NCBI GenBank assembly: GCA_022711405.1
Contig: JAKLFC010000017.1
Span: 1-64,000, forward strand
Reading direction: 5' to 3'
Length of the DNA stretch: 64,000 nt
DNA from: Bacteroidota bacterium
GTDB lineage: Bacteria > Bacteroidota > Bacteroidia > Bacteroidales > JAGONC01
The notes beneath the pieces were generated by a model, which saw only the letters and a list, made by a program, of their open reading frames with translations, was not told where the DNA came from and ran no database searches. Of this stretch, positions 16,577-23,882 are shown one piece after another. Each line of letters begins with the position of its first letter. Within the stretch, counting starts at the first letter, position 1. The position numbers and the translations under genes were made by a program.

Positions 16577-17590
16577 ATGCTTGGAAAAAAAGAAATCAAA
16601 AAGTACTTCGGTGACGCTGCCGGGCTCAACGTGCTGATTGTTGGCGATGTGATGATCGATTCCTATATCTGGGGCACAGTGGACAGGATCTCCCCGGAGG
16701 CCCCTGTACCCATCGTGACCGTTAACCGGAGGGCCAGCCTGCTGGGCGGTGCAGCCAATGTGGCACTGAACATCAAAGCCATGGGCGGTAATCCCATCCT
16801 TTGCTCGGTGATCGGCAACGACAGTAAGGGGAATGAATTCCTGCAGCTGCTCGAAAAGGAAGAACTGACCACCGAAGGAATCGTCCGCAGCAAAGACCGG
16901 ATCACCACCACCAAGTTCCGGATCATAGGTAATAATTACCAGATGCTCAGGGTGGATGAGGAAACCGATGCAGAATTACATGCCAAAGAGACGGAGGAAC
17001 TTCTTAGCCGCTTTGCATCGTTGGTCAAGACATACCACATCCATATCATCATCATCCAGGATTACAATAAAGGAGTGCTGACCCCCAAGGTAATCCAGAA
17101 AATCACATCACGGGCCGGCGAATTGCACCTGACGGTGGCCGTGGATCCGAAAAAACGCAACTTCAGCGAATACAAATCGGTTTCACTCTTCAAACCGAAC
17201 CTCAAGGAACTGATCGAAGGCCTGAAAATCGACTTCGATCCCAACGACACGGATCATCTTCGTGAGGCTGTCCAGGCATTCCAGAAAAAACAGGATATTG
17301 ACCACATGCTGGTCACACTCTCGGATAAAGGCGTTTTTATCAGCTCCCGCATGGGTGAACATGCCTACATCACCCATTCAGTACCTGCCTACGTCAGGAC
17401 CATTGCCGATGTATCCGGGGCTGGCGATACGGTGATCAGCCTGGCAGCCCTCTGCCTGGCGCTGAAAATGACGCCTCTCGACATCGCCACCATCTCAAAC
17501 CTTGCCGGCGGGCTGGTATGCGAATCCGTCGGTGTGGTTCCCATCAACAAATCTCAATTGCTGGATGAATTGATGAACCTGGTATCATAA
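16577..17590 (+). CDS. hldA: D-glycero-beta-D-manno-heptose-7-phosphate kinase (HldE domain I type)
   Basis: A ribokinase/PfkB-family kinase of 337 residues that phosphorylates heptose-7-phosphate at C1 for ADP-heptose synthesis. Family signatures are clear: SPEAPVPIV after residue 35, the LGGAANVALN substrate motif, and VSGAGDTVISLAAL near the C-terminus with the catalytic Asp. It carries the kinase only, without the adenylyltransferase domain of HldE, so a separate hldC should exist elsewhere. It works with hldD at 6.7 kb. It sits between the aminotransferase and porT on the same strand. Confidence 0.9.
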   Translation: MLGKKEIKKYFGDAAGLNVLIVGDVMIDSYIWGTVDRISPEAPVPIVTVNRRASLLGGAANVALNIKAMGGNPILCSVIGNDSKGNEFLQLLEKEELTTEGIVRSKDRITTTKFRIIGNNYQMLRVDEETDAELHAKETEELLSRFASLVKTYHIHIIIIQDYNKGVLTPKVIQKITSRAGELHLTVAVDPKKRNFSEYKSVSLFKPNLKELIEGLKIDFDPNDTDHLREAVQAFQKKQDIDHMLVTLSDKGVFISSRMGEHAYITHSVPAYVRTIADVSGAGDTVISLAALCLALKMTPLDIATISNLAGGLVCESVGVVPINKSQLLDELMNLVS

Positions 17591-17605
17591 TTTGGAAAAT
17601 TTACC

Positions 17606-17613
17606 TACCTTTG
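17606..17613 (+). promoter_or_regulatory. Predicted -7 box (TACCTTTG) for porT
   Basis: A perfect -7 box 16 nt past the hldA stop. It lies within the longest open frame of porT and so argues for a start further downstream (TTG 17676). Confidence 0.5.
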
Positions 17614-17675
17614 CCAGCCAATTAAAAATAAATTTCTCTCCGGGCCGTTTAGTACAGGAATCCAAACCGAAATCC

Positions 17676-18464
17676 TTGAAGGACATAGCACCCATATCCA
17701 TCCGTATACTTATTGTACTGATGTTGTGTTCATTCCTGGGAAGGTCGCAGGTCAACAAAGTCCCGAACCTGCAGAAATTTGATTATGCCCCCTACCATTT
17801 TGGATTTACCCTGGCCATGAACCAAATGTTCTTTTCCCTTAAAACGGTGGAGAATATGGAAGACATATGGTTCAAAAAACAATCCATCCCCGACATCTTT
17901 GTGGCCGACAGCGCCAGGGTGCTTTCCCTGAATAGTGAAGAATCCTTCGGCTTTACCATTGGGATCGTCTCCAACCTCCGTCTGGGAGAATATTTTGACC
18001 TCCGCTTCGTGCCCGACCTCGCCTTCGGGGAACGTGATCTGATCTATGAGATCGAATATGATGACCAGAACCTGCCGGGTTTCTCCCCCGATACCCTGAT
18101 ATCCGATAAGAAGATATATTCAACACTGGTGGAATTCCCGGTCCATATTAAATATAAAGCCATGCGGCTCCAGAATTCCCGCGTCTACGTACTGGCCGGA
18201 ATGAAATATACACTGGATCTTGCCAAGGAATCGAAAAAAATGGCGGATGAATCCGATAACAAGCATGTGAAGATCAATATGAACGATTTCCTGGCTGAGG
18301 CAGGCGTCGGATTTGATTTTTATACGACCTACTTCAAATTCGGTGTGGAATTGAAAATGGGATATGGATTCAAGGACATCCTGGAAAGGGAGGACAATAT
18401 CTATACGGATTCGATCGAAGAACTCCGTTCAAAAATTTTTCAGCTGACGTTTACTTTTGAATAG
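17676..18464 (+). CDS. porT: PorT-family T9SS outer-membrane beta-barrel protein
   Basis: An outer-membrane protein of about 262 residues required for type IX secretion in characterised relatives (PorT/SprT). A signal peptide (ISIRILIVLMLCSFLG) is followed by the family hallmark LQKFDYAPYHFGFTLAMNQM. The rest alternates short beta strands and ends in a terminal aromatic strand (IFQLTFTFE). There is no ATG before the signal peptide. The open frame runs back to 17592, but a promoter box lies inside it, so I use TTG 17676. That start is inferred, not certain. Confidence 0.8.
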   Translation: MKDIAPISIRILIVLMLCSFLGRSQVNKVPNLQKFDYAPYHFGFTLAMNQMFFSLKTVENMEDIWFKKQSIPDIFVADSARVLSLNSEESFGFTIGIVSNLRLGEYFDLRFVPDLAFGERDLIYEIEYDDQNLPGFSPDTLISDKKIYSTLVEFPVHIKYKAMRLQNSRVYVLAGMKYTLDLAKESKKMADESDNKHVKINMNDFLAEAGVGFDFYTTYFKFGVELKMGYGFKDILEREDNIYTDSIEELRSKIFQLTFTFE

Positions 18465-18514
18465 CACTGTCGCCGGTTATCCGCTGCACTGCTACCATCC
18501 AAACCATAAATACC

Positions 18515-19219
18515 ATGGCAGTAAAAGGAAAATACGAAGAAGTCTTCAGCAGCCTGATCAAAAAAGGATCCCTGAAGCAGCAGGTCTACCGTAATACATA
18601 CCAGACCTTTCAGGAATTTAAAAGCATCATCCGTGAAATGGCCCAGGAATATTCGCTGAAGATGGCACGCGATAAGTTCAGCATTCCATTTGAATTTACT
18701 GACAAAGGGGAATTCCAGATGGAACTGAAATTTGCAGGGGATATCCTGCTTTTTGTCATGCATACCAATGTCTTCGAGTTCTCCAGATACCATGAGGTCA
18801 TGAAGACACCTTACGTCAGGGAAGATAAGGAACGGTCCTTCTGTGGGGTCATCCATATTTACAATTTTCTTGCAGACTCATTCAAATACAACCGTGTCAA
18901 TGATATCGGCTACCTCATCGGGCGCGTTTTCATCAACAAGGACATGCACTATTTCATCGAGGGTAAGCGGGAGATCGGTTTTTTGTTCAATAATTTCGGC
19001 AATACGGTGATCAACAGGGAATCTGCCCGGCAGATCATCGAATCGTCGATCCTTTACACCATCCATTTTGATCTGCTGACACCGCCCTTTGATGCGGTGA
19101 AAGAAGTTACCGTTGATGAAATGCGCACCACCCTCGACAGCATGCTCATCAAAACCGGTAAAAGGCTGGGATTCCGCTTCCAGGGAGATCACTCGGAATT
19201 TGAATCCGGCAGCCGGTAG
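18515..19219 (+). CDS. Conserved hypothetical protein (no function recognised)
   Basis: A 234-residue soluble protein with no signal peptide or membrane segment. I do not recognise a characterised family. The N-terminal ~60 residues are helical and charged. The middle is rich in Phe and Tyr (FAGDILLFVMHTNVFEFSRYH, CGVIHIYNFLADSF, DIGYLIGRVFINKDMHYFIEG), suggesting an alpha/beta fold. The last 60 residues are helical (ARQIIESSILYTIHFDLLTPPF). It follows porT by about 50 nt and may be co-transcribed. The even codon use and lack of stops support a real gene. Confidence 0.75.
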   Translation: MAVKGKYEEVFSSLIKKGSLKQQVYRNTYQTFQEFKSIIREMAQEYSLKMARDKFSIPFEFTDKGEFQMELKFAGDILLFVMHTNVFEFSRYHEVMKTPYVREDKERSFCGVIHIYNFLADSFKYNRVNDIGYLIGRVFINKDMHYFIEGKREIGFLFNNFGNTVINRESARQIIESSILYTIHFDLLTPPFDAVKEVTVDEMRTTLDSMLIKTGKRLGFRFQGDHSEFESGSR

Positions 19220-19256
19220 GCAGCAGCCCGTGCTCATAAATTTTCAAATAAAATTC

Positions 19257-19286
19257 TTTGTCGTTTCAAAAATATTCTTACCTTTG
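19257..19286 (+). promoter_or_regulatory. Predicted promoter of tRNA-Glu (TTTG-N18-TACCTTTG)
   Basis: The -33 TTTG is at 19257-19260 and the -7 TACCTTTG at 19279-19286. The tRNA begins 28 nt beyond. It probably serves the tRNA and rpsT together. Confidence 0.6.
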
Positions 19287-19313
19287 CACTCCTGTTTTCT
19301 AAGCACAAAAAAC

Positions 19314-19388
19314 GGCCCGTTCGTCTAGGGGTTAGGACGTCAGGTTTTCATCCTGGTAACAGGGGTTCGATTCCCCTACGGGCTACCA
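19314..19388 (+). tRNA. tRNA-Glu (anticodon TTC)
   Basis: A cloverleaf can be drawn by eye. The acceptor stem pairs GGCCCGT with ACGGGCT, closing with a G-T pair. The anticodon stem TCAGG/CCTGG encloses the loop TTTTCAT with anticodon TTC. The T-arm carries GGTTCGATTCC. The discriminator A is followed by an encoded CCA. The rpsT start is 18 nt downstream. Confidence 0.96.
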
Positions 19389-19406
19389 ATCATAAGATTC
19401 AAGGAA

Positions 19407-19661
19407 ATGGCAAATCACAAGTCGTCACTGAAGAGAATCCGTCAAACGGAAACCAAAAAGACCAATAATCGCTATTTTGCCAAGACAATGCGCAATGCAG
19501 TGAGGGATTTCCGTGCCCTGACCGACAAAAAGACCGCTGAGGAGAAGTTTCCAGGCCTTGTCAGCCTGATCGATAAGAATTCCAAACGCCTTATCATCCA
19601 TAAGAACAAGGCAGGAAACCTGAAATCCAGCCTCACAAAGCACCTTAATGAATTACAATAG
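19407..19661 (+). CDS. rpsT: 30S ribosomal protein S20
   Basis: An 84-residue basic primary-binding 16S rRNA protein made of long helices. The start MANHKSSLKRIRQ and the KTMRNAVRDF and NKAGNLKSSLTKHL segments are typical of S20. It lies 18 nt behind tRNA-Glu and probably shares its transcript. Confidence 0.97.
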   Translation: MANHKSSLKRIRQTETKKTNNRYFAKTMRNAVRDFRALTDKKTAEEKFPGLVSLIDKNSKRLIIHKNKAGNLKSSLTKHLNELQ

Positions 19662-19714
19662 GTAGCTTCTGTGCTATTGAAGGAACTAACTTTCCTTCAC
19701 ATTTCCGGTCTCAT

Positions 19715-19756
19715 TTCTCCTCTCTCCTCTCTCCTCTCTCCTCTCTCCTCTCTCCT
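19715..19756. repeat. Heptamer array TYTCTCC x6
   Basis: One TTTCTCC and five TCTCTCC units in phase, plus a partial unit, between rpsT and radC. Same unit and same strand orientation as at 12972 and 58771. The remainder of this 182-nt gap has no clear promoter box. Confidence 0.9.
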
Positions 19757-19843
19757 CTCATTTCATACGTTCTGTAATGGAAATTCTTATCCACCGGGTA
19801 ACATTTTGCCTGTTTCCGTATTAACAGGTAAGCAATAATACCT

Positions 19844-20533
19844 ATGAACCATATTCCCATCAGCAAATGGGCAGAGGATGACCGGCCGCGCGAGAAGCTT
19901 CTGCTCAAGGGCAAACACTCGCTGAGCGATGCCGAATTACTGGCCATCCTCCTTGGCACCGGAACCAGGGATCACTCGGCACTTGACCTGGCAAAAATGA
20001 TCCTGACGGAGACACGCAACAACCTGATCGAGCTTTCCAAGATGCAGATCAGCCAGTTGATGAATTTCCGCGGCATCGGGCAGGCCAAGGCCATTACCGT
20101 CATCGCTGCCCTGGAACTGGGGCGGCGCCGAAGAGGATCAGAAGTGATCCAGCGGAAAAAGATACAGTCGAGCAGGGATGTCTTTGAGCTCTTCCAGGTC
20201 GAGCTCGCCGAAAAAAGGTATGAAGGATTCTGGCTTTTACTGCTCGACAGGGCGAACAAGATCGTAGGCCAGGAAAAGATCAGCGAGGGAGGTACTGCCG
20301 GGACGGTGGCGGATCCCAAACGGATCTTCAAGGTCGCGATCGACCGGTTCGCCTCCTCGATCATTCTGTGCCACAACCATCCCTCAGGCAATGTGGAACC
20401 CAGCCAGGCCGACATCACCCTGACCAAAAAAATGATCCATGCCGGGTCTCTGCTCGATATCCAAATTTTGGATCACATCATCATCGGTGAAGAGAATTAT
20501 TTTAGCTTTGCAGATGAGAACATGATGACATGA
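19844..20533 (+). CDS. radC: RadC-family JAB/MPN domain protein
   Basis: A 229-residue protein. The N-terminal UPF0758 helical domain (DDRPREKLLLKG, LSDAELLAILLGTG) contains a helix-hairpin-helix (MNFRGIGQAKAITVIAALELGRR). The C-terminal JAMM metallopeptidase-like domain has the full motif HNHPSGNVEPSQAD near residue 183 and an upstream Glu. The radC name is historical: a DNA-repair role is not established, and the metal site suggests hydrolase activity. The last 4 nt overlap the start of wecB, so the two are translationally coupled. Confidence 0.92.
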   Translation: MNHIPISKWAEDDRPREKLLLKGKHSLSDAELLAILLGTGTRDHSALDLAKMILTETRNNLIELSKMQISQLMNFRGIGQAKAITVIAALELGRRRRGSEVIQRKKIQSSRDVFELFQVELAEKRYEGFWLLLLDRANKIVGQEKISEGGTAGTVADPKRIFKVAIDRFASSIILCHNHPSGNVEPSQADITLTKKMIHAGSLLDIQILDHIIIGEENYFSFADENMMT

Positions 20534-21675
20534 TGCATCTTACCACAGTGGTCGGGGCAAGGCCACAGTTCATCAAAGCCGCAGCAGTGAGCCGGACGGT
20601 GAGGAAGGACTTTCCGCTGCAGATCAATGAACGCATCATCCACACCGGTCAGCACTATGACAGGGGAATGTCGGAAGTTTTTTTTGATGAACTGCAGATA
20701 CCAAAGCCGGATGTGAATCTGCAGGTGGGTTCACACGGCCATGGAGAGCAAACCGCCCGGATGATCAGCCGCCTTGAAAATGAATTTCATTGCAATGCCC
20801 CCGATGCTGTTCTGGTCTACGGTGACACCAATTCCACGCTCGCCGGAGCACTGGCTGCTTCCAAACTGCACATCCCCGTCATCCATGTGGAGGCTGGCAT
20901 GCGCTCTTTCTGCAAGACCATGCCCGAGGAGATCAACCGGATTCTGTGCGACCATGTTTCATCGCTGCTTTTTACACCTACTCCTACCGGCCTGAATAAC
21001 CTCAAAATGGAAGGACTTGTTCATCACCGGCAGATCCCAAACGATATTGACCATCCCGGAATCTTTCACTGCGGTGATGTGATGTACGATAACTGCCTTC
21101 ATTTTCACTCCATCGCTGAAAAGAATTCACACGTTCTTGTCGAATTCGGACTGCAACCCGGAGAATACCACCTGGTCACCCTTCACCGTCCTCAAAATAC
21201 GGACGATCCTGAACGACTGACACGTATTTTCGCTGCAATCCTGCAGCTCACACAATCTTCCGGCAGAAAGACCATCATTCCACTGCACCCCAGGACATCC
21301 ATGCTGTTGAAAAAATCACTGCCCCTGAATTTATTCTCCCGCCTGCAAGCCGAAAACTGCATCCTGGCCTTGCCGGTTCCCTATTTCGACATGCTGGTCC
21401 TTGAAAAGAACGCCCACCTGATCCTGACCGATTCCGGCGGCGTACAGAAGGAAGCGTACTTTTTCAGGAAACCCTGTATCATCCTCAGGGCAGAAACCGA
21501 ATGGAAAGAGATCACCGCCACGGGATCGGCTATCCTGGCAGATGCTGATCCGGAAATGATCAGCAGGGCCTACAGCCGTTTCCAGTCATCTCCTCCCCAA
21601 TCCTTCCCTCCCATCTTTGGCGACGGCCTCGCCGCACCGTTCATTTGCAGGACCATACTGGAGAACCTTGGATAA
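20530..21675 (+). CDS. wecB: UDP-N-acetylglucosamine 2-epimerase (non-hydrolysing)
   Basis: Converts UDP-GlcNAc to UDP-ManNAc for surface polysaccharide synthesis. 381 residues, usual length, GT-B-like two-domain fold. Motifs seen are VGARPQFIKAAAVSR at the N-terminus, NERIIHTGQHYD, VYGDTNSTLAGALAASK, HVEAGMRSF, MPEEINRILCDH, LHRPQN, and TDSGGVQKEAYFF with PCIILRAETEW near the C-terminus. It overlaps radC by 4 nt. No other polysaccharide gene is next to it. Confidence 0.93.
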   Translation: MMHLTTVVGARPQFIKAAAVSRTVRKDFPLQINERIIHTGQHYDRGMSEVFFDELQIPKPDVNLQVGSHGHGEQTARMISRLENEFHCNAPDAVLVYGDTNSTLAGALAASKLHIPVIHVEAGMRSFCKTMPEEINRILCDHVSSLLFTPTPTGLNNLKMEGLVHHRQIPNDIDHPGIFHCGDVMYDNCLHFHSIAEKNSHVLVEFGLQPGEYHLVTLHRPQNTDDPERLTRIFAAILQLTQSSGRKTIIPLHPRTSMLLKKSLPLNLFSRLQAENCILALPVPYFDMLVLEKNAHLILTDSGGVQKEAYFFRKPCIILRAETEWKEITATGSAILADADPEMISRAYSRFQSSPPQSFPPIFGDGLAAPFICRTILENLG

Positions 21676-21688
21676 AATTTCAGCCTGG

Positions 21689-21720
21689 TTTGGCAATTAA
21701 ACAAATTATTTCTACCTTTG
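21689..21720 (+). promoter_or_regulatory. Predicted promoter of rpsF-rpsR-rplI (TTTG-N20-TACCTTTG)
   Basis: The -33 TTTG is at 21689-21692 and a perfect -7 box at 21713-21720; spacing 20. It lies 45 nt before the rpsF ATG at 21766. Confidence 0.65.
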
Positions 21721-21765
21721 CACTCCATTTTTAAATACCTTATTTATTAATCTAATTTGTTGAAG

Positions 21766-22134
21766 ATGATCAACCAGTATGAAACCGTTTTCATTATGAC
21801 TCCCGTTTTATCTGAAGAACAGATGAAGGAAGCGGTTCTTAAATTCAGTGGTTTTCTCAAAGACAAGGGTGCCGAGATCATCCATGAGAACTACTGGGGA
21901 TTGCGTAAACTGGCATATCCCATTCAGAAAAAATCCTCCGGGTTTTACCACCTGATCGAGTTCAGGAGCGATGTAGCCATTGTGAAAGAGCTCGAAACCA
22001 CCTTCAAACGCGATGAGCGGATCATCCGCTACCTTACGGTCAGGCTTGATAAACACGCCATTGCGTATAACGAGAAAAGACGCAGCAAAAAAGAAGCGGA
22101 ACTTCTCAGGGCAGAAGAAAAAGCAGAAGCATAA
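21766..22134 (+). CDS. rpsF: 30S ribosomal protein S6
   Basis: A 122-residue S6 that binds the central 16S domain with S18. [38 protein letters not shown] and the C-terminal charged tail ([19 protein letters not shown]) are typical. An in-frame TTG at 21757 would lengthen it by three residues, but ATG 21766 matches the family start. Confidence 0.97.
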   Translation: MINQYETVFIMTPVLSEEQMKEAVLKFSGFLKDKGAEIIHENYWGLRKLAYPIQKKSSGFYHLIEFRSDVAIVKELETTFKRDERIIRYLTVRLDKHAIAYNEKRRSKKEAELLRAEEKAEA

Positions 22135-22152
22135 TCTTAAAATCCATTTGCG

Positions 22153-22425
22153 ATGACAAATCAGGGAAATACAGAAATAAAATATCTAACCCCTATTGCG
22201 GTTGATATTAAGAAAAAGAAGTACTGCCGCTTCAAGAAAAACAAGATCAAATACATCGACTATAAGGATGCCGACTTTTTGCTGAAGTTCGTCAACGAAC
22301 AGGGTAAGATCCTTCCCAGAAGGATCACAGGTACTTCTACCAAATATCAGAAGAAAGTCGCCCAGGCGATCAAAAGAGCCAGGCACCTGGCCTTGCTTCC
22401 CTATGTTGCTGATCTTTTAAAATAA
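22153..22425 (+). CDS. rpsR: 30S ribosomal protein S18
   Basis: A 90-residue S18. The core [21 protein letters not shown] and [12 protein letters not shown] match the family. The N-terminal extension contains Lys-rich segments ([19 protein letters not shown]). It lies 18 nt after rpsF and forms a heterodimer with S6 in the ribosome. Confidence 0.97.
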   Translation: MTNQGNTEIKYLTPIAVDIKKKKYCRFKKNKIKYIDYKDADFLLKFVNEQGKILPRRITGTSTKYQKKVAQAIKRARHLALLPYVADLLK

Positions 22426-22430
22426 GGAGG
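22424..22430 (+). promoter_or_regulatory. Strong Shine-Dalgarno site before rplI
   Basis: AAGGAGG overlaps the rpsR stop codon and stands 5 nt before the rplI ATG. Consensus SD sites are nearly absent elsewhere in this window, as is usual for Bacteroidota, so this one is an exception. Confidence 0.65.
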
Positions 22431-22435
22431 ATGAT

Positions 22436-22885
22436 ATGGAGGTCATTTTAAAAAAAGATATGCCCAACCTGGGCTATGAAAACGAGATCGTCCACGTAAA
22501 AGACGGATATGGACGTAATTATCTGATCCCTAAAGGATTCGCCATCCCTGCCACGGAATCGAACAGGAAAATGGTGGCGGAAACCCAGAAACAAAAGTCC
22601 TTTAAGGAAAACAAGACCCGGATGGATGCCGACACGCTGGCAAAGGCCCTTGAAAACCTTACCGTGAAAATTGGAGCAAAGGCAGCTCCCACCGGAAAAA
22701 TTTACGGCTCGGTGAATGCCATTCAGATTGCCGAAGCGATCAAAGAACAGTTCAACTATGAAATTGACCGGAAAAAAATAACCATTGATGGTGAAAGCAT
22801 TAAGGAACTGGGAACGTATGAAGCCATGATCAGCCTGTACAAGGATATCAAAGTAAAATTGAACTTTGAGGTCATCGCAGAATAA
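22436..22885 (+). CDS. rplI: 50S ribosomal protein L9
   Basis: A 149-residue L9. The N-terminal rRNA-binding domain (MEVILKKDMPNLG, VHVKDGYGRNYLIPKGFA), the long connecting helix and the C-terminal domain (KIYGSVNAIQIAEAIKEQF) are all present. It ends the S6-S18-L9 operon, with a strong terminator 22 nt after its stop. Confidence 0.97.
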   Translation: MEVILKKDMPNLGYENEIVHVKDGYGRNYLIPKGFAIPATESNRKMVAETQKQKSFKENKTRMDADTLAKALENLTVKIGAKAAPTGKIYGSVNAIQIAEAIKEQFNYEIDRKKITIDGESIKELGTYEAMISLYKDIKVKLNFEVIAE

Positions 22886-22907
22886 TCATCCTCTTTGGCA
22901 AGATCCT

Positions 22908-22952
22908 CCCGGTAGACTGCAGCTTAATTTACAGTTTACCGGGTTTTTTTTT
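22908..22952 (+). terminator. Rho-independent terminator of the rpsF-rpsR-rplI operon
   Basis: A 12-bp stem (arms 22908-22919 CCCGGTAGACTG and 22932-22943 CAGTTTACCGGG, one G-T pair) with a 12-nt loop, followed by nine T. Confidence 0.92.
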
Positions 22953-22966
22953 AATACCTGCAATCC

Positions 22967-23746
22967 ATGCTCTCCAAATCCACCATCCGGTTCATCCGCT
23001 CGCTGAAGAGCGGCAAATCCAGGGGATCATCCGGATTATTCGTTGCGGAGGGTACCAAAACAGTTCTGGAGCTCCTCACCAGTTCGCTTTCCATCCATTC
23101 GGTATACGCCACCATCGATTGGCTCAACCACTATTCAATTTATCTTCAGAAAGTTACGGACCGATGCCATCCCATTACCGGAAAAGAAATGGAATCCATC
23201 AGTTACCTGGTTACTCCCCAGGATGTTCTGGCAATAGCGGGGATACCCGAAACCAGCCTCATCCCCGGGGAGTTGGGTAACCAACTCGTGATCATGCTGG
23301 ATGAGATCCGGGATCCGGGAAATATGGGGACGATCATCCGGACGGCCGACTGGTTCGGCATCCGGAATATCCTCTGCTCGCCGGGCTGCGTCGACGTTTA
23401 CAATCCCAAGGTGGTGCAGTCATCCATGGGTTCCATTGCGCGGGTGAACGTTCACTACACCGTTTTGAAGGATTTTCTCAGCCACAGCAATCCTTCACTG
23501 ACCATTTACGGATGCATGCTGGAAGGATTGGATATCCGTAATGCTACACTCGAAAATAAAGGGATCATCCTGCTGGGTAATGAATCTACCGGGATTTCTC
23601 CTGAATTGATCCCCTGTATCCAGGTCAGGCTGACCATCCCATCCTTCTCATCCTCCGCAGGTATACCCTTTGCCACAGCCGAATCTCTCAACGCTGCACA
23701 GGCATGCTCCATCATATGTTTTGCGTTCAGGAGCCAACGCAGGTGA
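22967..23746 (+). CDS. TrmH/SpoU-family RNA 2'-O-methyltransferase
   Basis: A 259-residue SAM-dependent RNA ribose methyltransferase. The N-terminal substrate-binding domain (about 1-95) precedes the SPOUT knot domain with its three motifs: DPGNMGTIIRTADWFG (about 112-127), LLGNESTGIS (about 204-213) and IPFATAESLNAAQACS near the end. The layout fits the RlmB/TsnR group that methylates 23S rRNA, but the target nucleotide cannot be deduced. A long AT-rich terminator begins at its stop codon. Confidence 0.88.
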   Translation: MLSKSTIRFIRSLKSGKSRGSSGLFVAEGTKTVLELLTSSLSIHSVYATIDWLNHYSIYLQKVTDRCHPITGKEMESISYLVTPQDVLAIAGIPETSLIPGELGNQLVIMLDEIRDPGNMGTIIRTADWFGIRNILCSPGCVDVYNPKVVQSSMGSIARVNVHYTVLKDFLSHSNPSLTIYGCMLEGLDIRNATLENKGIILLGNESTGISPELIPCIQVRLTIPSFSSSAGIPFATAESLNAAQACSIICFAFRSQRR

Positions 23747-23783
23747 ATAAAAATAATGAATAATTCATTATTTTTATTCTTTT
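23745..23783 (+). terminator. AT-rich perfect inverted repeat (terminator) after the TrmH-family gene
   Basis: Two perfect 17-nt arms (23745-23761 and 23763-23779, starting GAATAAAAATAATG) with a 1-nt spacer, followed by TTTT. The left arm overlaps the last base of the stop codon. GC is too low for a classic hairpin, but its length compensates. Confidence 0.7.
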
Positions 23784-23796
23784 AACAAAAGAGTTC

Positions 23797-23827
23797 TTGC
23801 TTTCCCTATTTATATTTGTTATATTTG
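23797..23827 (+). promoter_or_regulatory. Predicted promoter of the alpha-CTD/sigma-4/HARE gene (TTG-N20-TATATTTG)
   Basis: A TTG at 23797-23799 is followed after 20 nt by a perfect -7 box TATATTTG (23820-23827). A second TATATTTG overlaps at 23811-23818. The gene starts at 23883. Confidence 0.6.
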
Positions 23828-23882
23828 TATCGATTTTTCAATTTACCCAGTTTTAGTACGAACCTCCTCAAACATTTTTGCT

